Source: an uncultured Prevotellaceae bacterium (GTDB lineage: Bacteria; Bacteroidota; Bacteroidia; Bacteroidales; Bacteroidaceae). Taken from it: a stretch of DNA of 64,000 bases. Below are positions 53,263 through 62,321 of this stretch, in pieces (the first letter of the stretch is position 1; each line of letters opens with the position of its first letter). The DNA lies in NCBI GenBank assembly GCA_902778255.1, contig CACYXD010000009.1, positions 1-64,000 on the forward strand, read 5' to 3'. The notes under the pieces are model-generated. The model was not told the origin of the DNA and did not search any database. It worked only from the letters and a program-made list of their open reading frames with translations. The translations under genes were made by a program, and so were the position numbers.

Positions 53263-54384
53263 ATGATAACCAATCCTTTTATACTATATGGCTATGAGTC
53301 GGAGAAGTATTTCTGTGACCGTAAAGAGGAAACTGCCGAGCTGAAACGGTTAGTGACAAATGGGAATAATGTGGCACTTATAGCCCCTAGGCGCATCGGC
53401 AAAACAGGATTGATAGAAAACCTTTTTCATCAGAAGGATATTCAGCAGCATTATTATACTTTCCTGATAGACATCTATGCAACAAAGAATCTGGAAGAGA
53501 TGGTGCTAACGATGGGAGCTTCTATGCTGGCCTCATTACGACCAAGAGGAACAAAGGTTATGCAACGCTTTGTCAGTTTCCTAACATCTTTACGAACTGG
53601 CGTCACATTCGATGCAATAGGTAATCCTTCGTGGAATGTGGAGATTGGCGACATTCACCTTCCTCGAACTACATTGGATGAGATTTTCGAATATATAGAT
53701 GCAGCAGAAAAACCATGCATCATTGCCATCGATGAATTTCAAACAGTAGCAAGCTATCGGAATGAGCAGGCCGAAGCAGTTTTGCGCACATATATTCAGC
53801 ATTGCAAAAATGCAAGGTTCATCTTCTCTGGTTCCCAGCGCTCCATGATGGGCGAGATATTCCTTAGCCCCTCCCGACCATTTTACCAAAGTACGTCGAT
53901 GATGAATATTGGTGGTATCCCCTTGGAGAAATACATACCATTTTCCAAAGGCCACTTCGAAGAGGCTGGAAAGAGCATTTCTGATGAAGTTATTACCGAG
54001 GTGTTCCGGCGTTTTGACAATGTTACATGGTATGTACAGCGAGTAATGAATGAATTTTTCTCGTTAACAGCGCAGCAGACAATGTGCGACATCGATATGC
54101 TGGAACCTGCTATCAGAAATATCCTAAGGTCTAATGAGTTTACATACCAATCCATGCTCTTTCAATTGCCCACAAAGCAAAAGGAATTGCTCATCGCAAT
54201 TGCAAAAGAAGGGAAGGCTATGAACCTCACCTCATCTGCATTTATCAAGAAATACCGTCTGACCAGCAGCAGTAGTGTACAGTCAGCTATAAAGGGACTG
54301 TTGGAAAAGAATTTCGTAACCACGTCTCTAGGGGTATATGAAGTTTATGACAAATTCTTCTCTTTGTGGTTATTGGCAATGTAA
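53263..54384 (+). CDS. Archaeal-type AAA ATPase
   Basis: A 373-aa STAND-like P-loop ATPase of the archaeal ATPase family common in Bacteroidetes. The N-terminal G-Y-E-S-E-K-Y-F-C-D-R-K-E-E segment precedes Walker A A-P-R-R-I-G-K-T-G (near residue 47), Walker B C-I-I-A-I-D-E-F-Q-T-V (near residue 160) and the sensor F-I-F-S-G-S-Q-R near 186. A C-terminal winged-helix-like region follows (S-S-S-V-Q-S-A-I-K-G-L-L-E-K-N-F-V). Function is unknown in the family. The upstream palindrome suggests autoregulation. Confidence 0.85.
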   Translation: MITNPFILYGYESEKYFCDRKEETAELKRLVTNGNNVALIAPRRIGKTGLIENLFHQKDIQQHYYTFLIDIYATKNLEEMVLTMGASMLASLRPRGTKVMQRFVSFLTSLRTGVTFDAIGNPSWNVEIGDIHLPRTTLDEIFEYIDAAEKPCIIAIDEFQTVASYRNEQAEAVLRTYIQHCKNARFIFSGSQRSMMGEIFLSPSRPFYQSTSMMNIGGIPLEKYIPFSKGHFEEAGKSISDEVITEVFRRFDNVTWYVQRVMNEFFSLTAQQTMCDIDMLEPAIRNILRSNEFTYQSMLFQLPTKQKELLIAIAKEGKAMNLTSSAFIKKYRLTSSSSVQSAIKGLLEKNFVTTSLGVYEVYDKFFSLWLLAM

Positions 54385-54415
54385 TAACGTGATGCAATGT
54401 TAATATAGAAAGCTT

Positions 54416-55459
54416 ATGAGAAAACGCGTATTATCAGCTTTGGTGGTCACGATGGCATTGATGGCCTGTGGCGGACGGTCGACGACGGATGCGGAGGTGG
54501 TGAATCCGAGAGATACGGTGGAGGTGCCGGATTACCTGAGCGGCGAGGATAGCATTGCCTATATCGAGGATGCCATTACAAAGAGTCCTATCTCCGTAGA
54601 GGATCTGCTGAGACTGGCAGAGGTGCATGGTGTAGAGGGGGATTACCTGACTACGCACAGGGACTCTGCCGCCAGTAGACTTGCCAGCAGATTCCTGCGT
54701 ATGGCTGAGCTGGTGAACAGGAAGGGGGATGCTAACGACAAGCTGCGATGGGCAGAGGCTGTCAACGTGATTGTGGACACGTTCAGGGTGGCAGAGCCTG
54801 AGGTGCCTGCTGACTCGGTGATCAATGAGATTGAGCGGGTCGTAGCCATAAACTCGTCAGATACTCAGATGGGATTGAACTACTTGAGCCATGTGGGAGC
54901 GCAGGTGAGCTATTACCGCACCATAGAGGCATACAGGTTGTGGCTTAAGGAGGTGAACGACGGCCTGAAGGGGCTGATGCAGGAGGAGTACGCGGCGTGG
55001 CACGATTTCAACGAAGCGCGTTTCTCGCTATGGGACAACGTGTCGTACCGGCAGGAATGGTATAGCATGAGGCCCATGGAGACGCAATGGTACTACGATG
55101 TGATTGTAGCCAATAGGCGGGCTGAACTGGCTATAGAACGGGACATTATCCTAAAGGGTAAGGCGTACCAGCAGAAGGGCAAGACGGTAACAGGAAAGGA
55201 ATGGGAGGAATGGATTGCCAAGAATTCTGTGCCGGAAGACCAGGAGTTTCTGAATGAGGAACAGATTCCAAGCGACAGTCTGGTGACAGTCAAGGTGAAG
55301 AACCTCAGATCGACATTTGCACGATGGATGAGTGCGCGACAGGCTATCGCGAAGGCATTGCCCAAGGCGCAAGGCGACGCTTACGACCACCTCACGGCAG
55401 ACATGCATAGCAGGCTGATAGGAAAGCTGGAATGGCTTGTTGCGTGGGACTGCTGGTAA
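54416..55459 (+). CDS. Lipoprotein of unknown function
   Basis: A 347-aa exported lipoprotein with lipobox A-L-M-A-C (Cys18), then a Ser/Thr linker and a largely alpha-helical domain rich in Trp, Glu and Arg (for example Y-A-A-W-H-D-F-N-E-A-R-F-S-L-W and D-A-Y-D-H-L-T-A-D-M-H-S-R-L). No catalytic motif was recognised. Codon use resembles the core genome rather than the AT-rich genes before it. No promoter is obvious; it may be read from the ATPase promoter across a 31-nt gap. A bidirectional terminator follows. Confidence 0.75.
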   Translation: MRKRVLSALVVTMALMACGGRSTTDAEVVNPRDTVEVPDYLSGEDSIAYIEDAITKSPISVEDLLRLAEVHGVEGDYLTTHRDSAASRLASRFLRMAELVNRKGDANDKLRWAEAVNVIVDTFRVAEPEVPADSVINEIERVVAINSSDTQMGLNYLSHVGAQVSYYRTIEAYRLWLKEVNDGLKGLMQEEYAAWHDFNEARFSLWDNVSYRQEWYSMRPMETQWYYDVIVANRRAELAIERDIILKGKAYQQKGKTVTGKEWEEWIAKNSVPEDQEFLNEEQIPSDSLVTVKVKNLRSTFARWMSARQAIAKALPKAQGDAYDHLTADMHSRLIGKLEWLVAWDCW

Positions 55460-55479
55460 GAGAACAAACAGAACAGAAA

Positions 55480-55506
55480 AAGGCCTTTGGAAATTCCAAG
55501 GGCCTT
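55480..55506. terminator. Bidirectional terminator
   Basis: A 12-bp stem with one G-U pair (55480-55491 with 55495-55506), T-rich on both sides, lies between the convergent lipoprotein and GH57 genes. Confidence 0.8.
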
Positions 55507-55531
55507 CTTTCTATCATGATGTTATTGCGGA

Positions 55532-56941
55532 TCAAGCTTCTTTGGACTCTTCGGCCTTCTTAGGAGCGGCCTTCTTAGGAGCGGCCTTCTTAGGAGCAGC
55601 TTTCTTAGGAGCAGCTTTCTTGGCAGGTGCCTTCTTCTCAGCGGGTTCCAGCTTTTCGAGCTTAGCCTTCAGGCGGGTGATCTCCTTGTCCTTCATCTCA
55701 ATCTCATCGCCCTGGTTGCGGATGGTGGTGAGCAGCGAGTTGAGCTCCTCGTTCTCAATCTCAAGGGGATAGAGGGCGTTTACACGGTTGATGAAGTCGC
55801 CCAGGATGTTCATATAGTTGGTGAAGGCATCGAAGGGTCCGCTATAGATACCACGGTCGAGACCTACGTTAGAGGGCTTGGTGGTCATGAAGCGGAAGTT
55901 GTTGGAAGCCTGCAGATAATCCCAGTCCTGCATGATGCGCGGATCATCGGCAATGAGCAGACGGTCGGCCACGCTGTAGAGCTTGTTGAAGGCCTCGCGC
56001 TGCATGGCGTTACCCAGCCAGCATGAGCAGTCGCGCTCCTCGTCAACCCACGAGAGGGTATCGGGCACGTCGACGGCACCTACGCTCTTCACCTTCATAC
56101 AGATCTCAGTAGGCGTAGAGAAGGTGATGCCCTTTTGTTTGGCGCATACGGGCAGGGCCTTCAGGAAGTCGAGGATATTTGACGACAGGGGCTGAGCGAT
56201 GCCCAGAGCCGAGAGTTCCATGAAGATATTGATGATCTGCTCTTCCTCGGGCAGACGAGCGATGCGGTCGATATAGGCATCGGCAAAGAGGGGGTATCCC
56301 TCCCACTCTGCGTTGTTGAAGCGCAGAGAGATATCGTCAGAGAGCTCTACGTCGCGCAGCAACAGCTTCAGGGATGGAGCCATGTTGCAGTTGTAGACAT
56401 AGTGGGGCGACTTCCAACCCAGCACGTGCTTGGCACCCTCGGTGAGCATACCCTTGAAGCCCAGGGCAGCAATCTGTGCACCAATATCGTCGCTATAGAT
56501 GAGCGATGAGTTGCGTGCCACCTTAGGCTCCTGTCCGAAGTACTCCTTGATCTTTGCCACCTGCTTCTTCATGTCGCGGGCAAAGCTCTGCTCGTTGGCC
56601 AGTGAAGAAAGGCCGTGGCTGTAAGGCTCGGCGAGGAATTCGACACAGCCTGTCTCGTTGAGCTCCTGAAGCTTCTCCAACACCTGTGGAGCGTGCATCT
56701 CAAGCTGCTCGATACCTGTGCCTGAGAGCGAGAAGGCCACCTTGAAATAGTTGCCGTTCTCCTTGATCATCTCCTGCAGGGCATTGAGGGCAGGCATATA
56801 GCTGCGCTCGGCAATGTCGCTGATGCTACGCTCGTTCTCGTAGTCATCGTAATAATAATGGTCGGTACCGATATCAAAGAAACGGTAGCGCTTCAGATGA
56901 ATAATCTGATGTATCTCGAAATATAAACAAATCGTTTTCAT
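55532..56941 (-). CDS. GH57 alpha-amylase-type protein with Lys/Ala/Pro-rich tail
   Basis: A 469-aa protein. Residues about 1-410 resemble glycoside hydrolase family 57: N-terminal Y-F-E-I-H-Q, F-S-L-S-G-T, E-F-L-A-E-P-Y-S-H-G-L-S-S-L near residue 100 and a late F-M-T-T-K segment. GH57 enzymes act on alpha-glucans. A helical segment (about 395-435) is followed by a tail of A-P-K-K-A repeats (about 437-469), resembling histone H1 or the bacterial Lys-rich nucleoid tails. No signal peptide is seen, so it acts inside the cell on glycogen. It is the last gene of the debranching enzyme/glycosyltransferase operon. Confidence 0.87.
   Translation of the reverse strand: MKTICLYFEIHQIIHLKRYRFFDIGTDHYYYDDYENERSISDIAERSYMPALNALQEMIKENGNYFKVAFSLSGTGIEQLEMHAPQVLEKLQELNETGCVEFLAEPYSHGLSSLANEQSFARDMKKQVAKIKEYFGQEPKVARNSSLIYSDDIGAQIAALGFKGMLTEGAKHVLGWKSPHYVYNCNMAPSLKLLLRDVELSDDISLRFNNAEWEGYPLFADAYIDRIARLPEEEQIINIFMELSALGIAQPLSSNILDFLKALPVCAKQKGITFSTPTEICMKVKSVGAVDVPDTLSWVDEERDCSCWLGNAMQREAFNKLYSVADRLLIADDPRIMQDWDYLQASNNFRFMTTKPSNVGLDRGIYSGPFDAFTNYMNILGDFINRVNALYPLEIENEELNSLLTTIRNQGDEIEMKDKEITRLKAKLEKLEPAEKKAPAKKAAPKKAAPKKAAPKKAAPKKAEESKEA
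55552..55626 (-). repeat. 15-bp tandem repeat coding the K-K-A-A-P tail
   Basis: Five units of 15 bp (55552, 55567, 55582, 55597, 55612), three nearly identical and two with silent changes (AGC for CGG context), code the basic tail of the GH57 protein. Such repeats can change length by slippage. Confidence 0.8.
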
Positions 56942-56979
56942 AATTTACAATTTTACGATTTACAATTTACTATTTATTG
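56942..56979 (-). repeat. 38-nt AT-rich intercistronic repeat, copy B
   Basis: It lies between the glycosyltransferase and GH57 genes and differs from copy A (27745-27782) at one position. It directly abuts the GH57 start codon. Confidence 0.75.
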
Positions 56980-57001
56980 TACTATTTTTTCATTTGGCTA
57001 T

Positions 57002-58273
57002 TTACTCTTCCCAGCCAAGGGTGCGGCGATAGAGTGTGCGTATCCAGCGGCCCACCTTCTCCCAGGTAATCTGGTCAACCTCTTTCTTACCCTCGTCCTT
57101 GAGATAGTTGAACAGGGAGTCGTTGACGCAGATGCTGTAGATGGCGTCGGCCAGGGCGTGCACATCCCAGTAATCGACCTTGATACAGTTGTCGAGAATC
57201 TCGGCACAGCCTGACTGCTTGGAGATAATCGAAGGTGTACCACATTGCATTGCTTCTAGAGGCGATATACCGAAAGGCTCTGAGACTGAGGGCATTACGT
57301 AAACATCGGAAGCCTTCAGACATTCATACACCTGCTTGCCGCGCATGAAGCCTGGGAAGTGGAAGCGGTCGGCAATGCCGCGCTCGGCTGCCAGATAAAT
57401 CATAGCATCCATCATATCGCCTGAGCCTGCCATGCAGAAGCGCACGTTGCGGGTGCGGTGGAGCACCATGTTGGCTGCCTCGACGAAATACTCAGGACCC
57501 TTTTGCATGGTGATACGTCCGAGGAAAGTGACCACCTTCTCCTTGCCAGTATGGTCAGGACGAGGAATGTCCTGATACTCCTGTGGCAGAGGATATACGG
57601 CATTGTGAACGGTGAAGCACTTGCGCGGATCTTGATGATACTGGTTGATGACCGTCTGACGGGTCAGCTCAGATACACACATGATACAGTCGGCATTGTC
57701 CATACCGTTTTTCTCGATGGAATAGACGGTGGGGTTCACCTTACCACGAGAGCGGTCGAAGTCGGTAGCATGAACATGGATGCACAGGGGTTTGCCACTG
57801 ACCTGCTTGGCATGGATGCCTGCAGGGAAGGTGAGCCAGTCGTGGGCATGGATGATGTCGAACTCCTCGGTACGGGCCACAACGCCTGCGATGATCGAGT
57901 AGTTGTTGATCTCTTCGTGCAGGTTGCCAGGATAACCACCAGCAAACTCCATGCAGCCGAGGTCGTTGACATGCATATAGTTGAAGTCGGCATAGATATG
58001 CTCACGACACTTGTAATAATATTCTGGGTCCATGATATTGCCCACACGCTGCTTCACGTAGTCGTAGCTGACGTCGCGCCAGGCAATGGGCACAGCATTC
58101 ATGGCAACGATACGACAGGCGTGCTGGCTCTCATCGCCAAAAGGATGAGGCAGACAGAGCACGGTGTCGATGTCGCCCTGAGCCTTCAGACCCTCAGAGA
58201 TACCATAGTTAGCGGTAGCAAGACCACCGAATACATGAGGAGGATACTCCCATCCAAACATTAATACTTTCAT
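57002..58273 (-). CDS. GT4-family glycosyltransferase, probable glycogen synthase type
   Basis: A 423-aa GT-B fold enzyme. N-terminal M-F-G-W-E-Y-P-P-H-V-F-G-G-L-A is typical of starch/glycogen synthase-like GT4 enzymes; the C-terminal nucleotide-sugar site shows F-L-G-R-I-T-M-Q-K-G and the E-x7-E motif E-P-F-G-I-S-P-L-E. Its place between debranching enzyme and GH57 supports a role in glycogen or alpha-glucan synthesis. It starts 12 nt after the debranching enzyme stop. Confidence 0.9.
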   Translation of the reverse strand: MKVLMFGWEYPPHVFGGLATANYGISEGLKAQGDIDTVLCLPHPFGDESQHACRIVAMNAVPIAWRDVSYDYVKQRVGNIMDPEYYYKCREHIYADFNYMHVNDLGCMEFAGGYPGNLHEEINNYSIIAGVVARTEEFDIIHAHDWLTFPAGIHAKQVSGKPLCIHVHATDFDRSRGKVNPTVYSIEKNGMDNADCIMCVSELTRQTVINQYHQDPRKCFTVHNAVYPLPQEYQDIPRPDHTGKEKVVTFLGRITMQKGPEYFVEAANMVLHRTRNVRFCMAGSGDMMDAMIYLAAERGIADRFHFPGFMRGKQVYECLKASDVYVMPSVSEPFGISPLEAMQCGTPSIISKQSGCAEILDNCIKVDYWDVHALADAIYSICVNDSLFNYLKDEGKKEVDQITWEKVGRWIRTLYRRTLGWEE

Positions 58274-58285
58274 CGTCGGTCCTCC

Positions 58286-60235
58286 TTATTTTTGATATGA
58301 ATACTTTTCAAGCAACTTCATGGTGCGCAGGATCTCGGCCACATTCATGGCAAACGACATAGCGCCGCGTCCGTGGAAGGGCGGGTTGCCGTCGAACAGC
58401 TCCGAGATGGTGCCGATAGCATGATAGTCAATCTCATCCTCATAGCCCACCATCTGGCGCTCGACGAACGACAGGCGAGTGCGCTTGTAGAGCTTCAAGC
58501 AGGCCTCCATATAGAAACCGCCCAGCCAAGGCCATGCGGTGCCCTGATGATAGGCGTAGTCGCGCTGGGTCTGCGGGCCTACATACATGGGGTTGTATCC
58601 CCCACTCTTCGGCGACAGCGAGCGCAGTCCCTTAGGCGTGAGCAGCTCGCGGGTACAGATATCCACGACGCTCTTCATCTGCTGCTGTGACAATGGCGAA
58701 TAGTCGAGGGCAACGGCGAAAATCTGGTTGGGGCGCACGCTCCAGTCCATCATGTTACCATCGACATAGTCGAGCAGGTAGCCATATTCGTTGACAAAGG
58801 TCTCGACGAATGACTTCTTGGTCTTGGCAGCCAGAGCCTCCAGCGCTTCAGCACCCTTGGCGTCGCCCTTCTCTGCTGCCATAGATGCGCAGAACTTCAC
58901 AGCGTTATACCACAGGGCATTGAACTCGACGATATAGCCAGAGCGTGGCACCACGGGACGGCCGTTGGCCTTTGAGTTCATCCAGGTGACAGCTTTTTCG
59001 CGGCCATCGGAATAGAGCAGGCCATTATCATCCAGACGGAGGTTGGGATGGCCACCCTCCTTTACATATATAATAATGTCTTGCAACAATTTGCCATACA
59101 TCGCGAAGGCCTTGTCACGGCCCGCATACTTGGCATACTGCTGCATAGCCCATACGGCCCACAGGGGTACGTCGGGCTGATCAATCTCATAGATCTTCAC
59201 GCTCAGGGGCTTGCCTTCCATAAACTCGCGCAGACCACGCTCGGCGGTGTTCATCACCAGCTCGAAATAGTCCTGCTCGTCAATGGCCAGCGTCAAGCCT
59301 GGCAGGGAGATAAAGGTATCGCGGGCACGGCATTTGAACCAGGGATAACCTGCCAGCAGATAGCGGGTATCGTCAGCCTCACGATTGTGGAACTGATGGG
59401 CGGCGGTGACCAAACAATGGTAGAAATTGTCGCGAGGCACGCGCAGGTCAATCTCTTTCTGGAACAGCGCCTTCAGCGTGCTCGACTTGATTTGCGAAGT
59501 AGAGGCAGCAAAGATGATGCTCTCGCCTTTCTTGATGGGCACCTCGAAATAGCCGGGTACATAGAGATCCTCGTTGGAAGCATAGCCACGCTCCTGCTCC
59601 TTAGGATACTCAATGCCACGATACCAGTCGGGCTGGAAGATAAACTCGTTTTTCTTGTTGAACTGCATGAACAGATCAGGATAGCCCCTGTACATGCATG
59701 TCTTGATACCATTGTCGACGTTCTGATACTCGCGGCTGGCTACAGAGTTCTCGTGCGTGAACTGGCGCACAGAACGGAAAGCCAGGAACGGACGGAAACG
59801 CAGGGTGGTAGCAGAATGGGCATCCTCCAGCGTGTAGCGGATCAGGATACGGTCCTCGTAGGCCTGGAAAATCGTCTCACGCTTCAGGATAACGCCACCC
59901 ACACGATAGACGGTGGTAGGCACCAGACTGGCATCAAACTCACGGATGTACTTGTGTCCCTTAGGACTGAAGTTGTTGCCCTGATACTTGTGAAGGCCCA
60001 GGTTGAACTCGGCTCCGTGTTGCACCACCGTACAGTCGAGCGACGACAAGAGCACATGGTTCTCGTCGTCAATCTCAGGTACAGGGACAACCAACAGTCC
60101 GTGGTACTTTCGCGTATTGCAGTCTACCAGGGTAGATGCACTATACGCACCACTACGATTGGTACGGAGCAATTCACGACGCAGACTCTCCTCAAGATTG
60201 GTCATCACGGCTTTTTCGAATCGCAAATAACTCAT
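58286..60235 (-). CDS. Glycogen debranching enzyme (amylo-alpha-1,6-glucosidase type)
   Basis: A 649-aa cytoplasmic enzyme. The N-terminal domain (N-R-S-G-A-Y-S-A-S-T-L-V-D-C-N-T-R-K-Y-H-G-L) and C-terminal (alpha/alpha)6 domain (A-G-Y-P-W-F, R-D-T-F-I-S-L-P-G, R-P-N-Q-I-F-A-V, G-T-A-W-P-W-L-G) match the GDE_N/GDE_C family that hydrolyses alpha-1,6 branch points. It is the first gene of the three-gene glycogen operon and has its own full-consensus promoter. Confidence 0.93.
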   Translation of the reverse strand: MSYLRFEKAVMTNLEESLRRELLRTNRSGAYSASTLVDCNTRKYHGLLVVPVPEIDDENHVLLSSLDCTVVQHGAEFNLGLHKYQGNNFSPKGHKYIREFDASLVPTTVYRVGGVILKRETIFQAYEDRILIRYTLEDAHSATTLRFRPFLAFRSVRQFTHENSVASREYQNVDNGIKTCMYRGYPDLFMQFNKKNEFIFQPDWYRGIEYPKEQERGYASNEDLYVPGYFEVPIKKGESIIFAASTSQIKSSTLKALFQKEIDLRVPRDNFYHCLVTAAHQFHNREADDTRYLLAGYPWFKCRARDTFISLPGLTLAIDEQDYFELVMNTAERGLREFMEGKPLSVKIYEIDQPDVPLWAVWAMQQYAKYAGRDKAFAMYGKLLQDIIIYVKEGGHPNLRLDDNGLLYSDGREKAVTWMNSKANGRPVVPRSGYIVEFNALWYNAVKFCASMAAEKGDAKGAEALEALAAKTKKSFVETFVNEYGYLLDYVDGNMMDWSVRPNQIFAVALDYSPLSQQQMKSVVDICTRELLTPKGLRSLSPKSGGYNPMYVGPQTQRDYAYHQGTAWPWLGGFYMEACLKLYKRTRLSFVERQMVGYEDEIDYHAIGTISELFDGNPPFHGRGAMSFAMNVAEILRTMKLLEKYSYQK

Positions 60236-60292
60236 AGTTCCTATTTTAAGGTTTGTATATTAGATATTAGTCGCTTTAGATTTTTGATTTTC

Positions 60293-60323
60293 CAAAAGTA
60301 CGCATTTTTCTTTGTATGGCAAA
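60293..60323 (-). promoter_or_regulatory. Glycogen operon promoter
   Basis: Minus strand: TTTG (60320-60323), a 19-nt spacer and TACTTTTG (60293-60300), about 57 nt before the debranching enzyme ATG. Confidence 0.7.
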
Positions 60324-60361
60324 ACATTTAGCCACTTTTTTTACTTTTTTCCCTAAAAAAA

Positions 60362-60394
60362 CGAAAAAAGAGGCATCTCAGTGCCCCTTTTTCG
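60362..60394. terminator. Terminator after the lipid kinase gene
   Basis: An A-rich/T-rich hairpin with GGCA/TGCC core (60362-60375 with 60382-60394) downstream of the kinase stop on the minus strand. The symmetric A/T tracts would work in both directions. Confidence 0.65.
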
Positions 60395-60423
60395 ATATTT
60401 ATCGGTAAACCGTAGACAGTAAA

Positions 60424-61356
60424 CTAATCTGGTATCAGGAAATTAATAACTTCCGGCTCTACATGGATCTGATATTCTCCTACTGGCCGTTCTGCCTGAC
60501 GCCCATCCACACACACCAGAGCTTTTTCCGCCTCGACCGACATCTTGCGAACACGATACGGATGCACGCTCTTATGATTCAGCAGACGTCCCGTGACCAA
60601 GAGCCAGAGGCCCTCTATCAACTGCTTTACCTTGGGATTATACACCACCGATACGTCCAGCAACCCGCTATAAGGCACGCCACTGGGCGTCTGTCCGTAG
60701 CCAAGGGCATTGCCCACACATACGGTCATCACAGATCGGTCGGTTACCTCATAGTCGATAGTGAGGCGCATCTTATAGTCGTGACGATGGAACACCATTG
60801 ACAGCAGCGTATAGAAGAAGGCCACCGCCTTAGACCCCAACACCTGGCGACCCTGACGGCGCAGGTTCTGGATATCGGCAGTCAGTCCGATATTCACGCA
60901 ATTCAGGAAGTAGCGTTTCTGATGATCGCCATTCTTATCATTATAGTTGATACAGCCAAGGTCTATCTTCCTTACACGACGTTTCTTGAGCCACGTTATC
61001 GTTTTATCGTCTTCATTTTCATCGTACCCCCAGAAGCGTGCAAAGTCGTTCAGCGTACCATTGGGAATCACGCCCAGAGCCACCTGCTCACGTACCTGCT
61101 TTTCTTCTTTCATCAGGCAGTTGACAGCATCATTCAGCGCCGTATCGCCCCCCATCACGATGATGGTGGTATAGCCATTATGAATCAGCATGGTCATCAG
61201 TCGCTCCACGCTTTCCGTCGATTCACTCTGCACAAAGTCGTACTTCACGCCTTGCGCATTGAGTTCCTTCTGAACTTTCTCCCACCGTCTGCGCGACTGG
61301 TAGATACCTTTTCTTGGGCAATACAGAATGGCCCATCGTGTCGTTTCTGCTGTCAT
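60424..61356 (-). CDS. Diacylglycerol/lipid kinase family protein
   Basis: A 310-aa DAGK/YegS-like kinase. Seen are the nucleotide-binding loop I-V-M-G-G-D-T-A-L-N-D-A near residue 74 and the P-N-G-T-L-N-D-F-A-R segment near 105 typical of this family. The substrate, likely diacylglycerol or another lipid, is inferred. The canonical G-G-D-G-T is changed to G-G-D-T-A, a minor deviation worth noting. It is the third gene of the greA-miaA transcript. Confidence 0.87.
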   Translation of the reverse strand: MTAETTRWAILYCPRKGIYQSRRRWEKVQKELNAQGVKYDFVQSESTESVERLMTMLIHNGYTTIIVMGGDTALNDAVNCLMKEEKQVREQVALGVIPNGTLNDFARFWGYDENEDDKTITWLKKRRVRKIDLGCINYNDKNGDHQKRYFLNCVNIGLTADIQNLRRQGRQVLGSKAVAFFYTLLSMVFHRHDYKMRLTIDYEVTDRSVMTVCVGNALGYGQTPSGVPYSGLLDVSVVYNPKVKQLIEGLWLLVTGRLLNHKSVHPYRVRKMSVEAEKALVCVDGRQAERPVGEYQIHVEPEVINFLIPD

Positions 61357-61362
61357 CGGGAT

Positions 61363-61394
61363 GATTTACAATTAAACGATTTACTATTTACAAT
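61363..61394 (-). repeat. AT-rich intercistronic repeat, divergent copy
   Basis: Related to copies A and B (ATTTACAATT...ACGATTTAC units) but rearranged. It fills the miaA-lipid kinase gap. Confidence 0.55.
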
Positions 61395-62315
61395 TTATTT
61401 TTCCGACTTTGCCATTTCGAGGATTCTTGCCACTTTTTCGTCCATCGGGAGGGTGGCGTCTATCCAGTGGATGGTGAAGCCACGACGCTCCATACCACGA
61501 AACCACGTCATCTGGCGCTTGGCAAACTGATGGATGGCTATCTCTAATTGGCGGAACATCTCATCATAAGAGAGCTTGCCAATGACATACTCCGTCAGGT
61601 ATTTATACTCTAAGCCGTAGTATATCAAGTCTTCTGCAGGAATGCCCTCGGCCAAAAGAGCTCGCACCTCATCCACCATTCCTTCATCCAAGCGCGACTT
61701 CAGACGTCGGGTAATTTTTTCACGACGGAGTTCACGGTCAATATTCACGCCGATAATCAGCGAGTCGATAGGTGGCAACTCACGAAGCGGCATTGGATGC
61801 TCGATGTTATAGGTCTCGATCTCTATGGCACGGATGGCGCGCTGACAGGAATCCACATCTGTGGTATTATGCATGGTCGAGCCCGTTTTCTGCTTCAATT
61901 CAGTCAGCATTTGCGTCAGCTCTTCCAGCGACTTACCCTCGAGAGCATCGCGCAAAGGCTGGTTCTGAGGCACAGGAGACAGCTTATAACCTTTCAGGAC
62001 GGCCTCGATATAAAGGCCTGTACCGCCACAGAGGATAGGCATCTTGCCTCTACCTATTATATCATTATAGGCATCGAAGAAGTCCTGCTGATACTGAAAC
62101 AAATTATATTTCGTACCTGGGTCGCAGATGTCGATGAGGTGATAAGGCACCTCGCCGTAATCTCCCAAGTCCTTACCTGTTCCGATATCCATACGACGAT
62201 ACACCTGACGCGAGTCGGCTGAGATAATCTCGCCGTTAATTCGCGCTGCCAACGCAGCCGCCAAAGGCGTCTTTCCGCTGGCGGTAGGTCCCAGTATCGT
62301 TATCATCCTCTGCAT
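61395..62315 (-). CDS. miaA: tRNA dimethylallyltransferase
   Basis: A 306-aa enzyme that adds a dimethylallyl group to A37 of tRNAs reading U-starting codons. Seen are the P-loop L-G-P-T-A-S-G-K-T, D-S-R-Q-V-Y-R-R-M-D-I-G-T, G-G-T-G-L-Y and the C-terminal Q-F-A-K-R-Q-M-T-W-F-R. Length is standard. It starts 6 nt after the greA stop. Either M1 or M4 could be the start. Confidence 0.95.
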   Translation of the reverse strand: MQRMITILGPTASGKTPLAAALAARINGEIISADSRQVYRRMDIGTGKDLGDYGEVPYHLIDICDPGTKYNLFQYQQDFFDAYNDIIGRGKMPILCGGTGLYIEAVLKGYKLSPVPQNQPLRDALEGKSLEELTQMLTELKQKTGSTMHNTTDVDSCQRAIRAIEIETYNIEHPMPLRELPPIDSLIIGVNIDRELRREKITRRLKSRLDEGMVDEVRALLAEGIPAEDLIYYGLEYKYLTEYVIGKLSYDEMFRQLEIAIHQFAKRQMTWFRGMERRGFTIHWIDATLPMDEKVARILEMAKSEK

Positions 62316-62321
62316 TTTCCC

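Noticed and set aside
57458-58264. 268-aa plus-strand ORF
   Set aside because: Antisense shadow of the well-supported glycosyltransferase gene.
59048-60331. 427-aa plus-strand ORF
   Set aside because: It lies antisense to the debranching enzyme gene, which has clear family motifs, and extends through its promoter; no motif supports the plus-strand frame.
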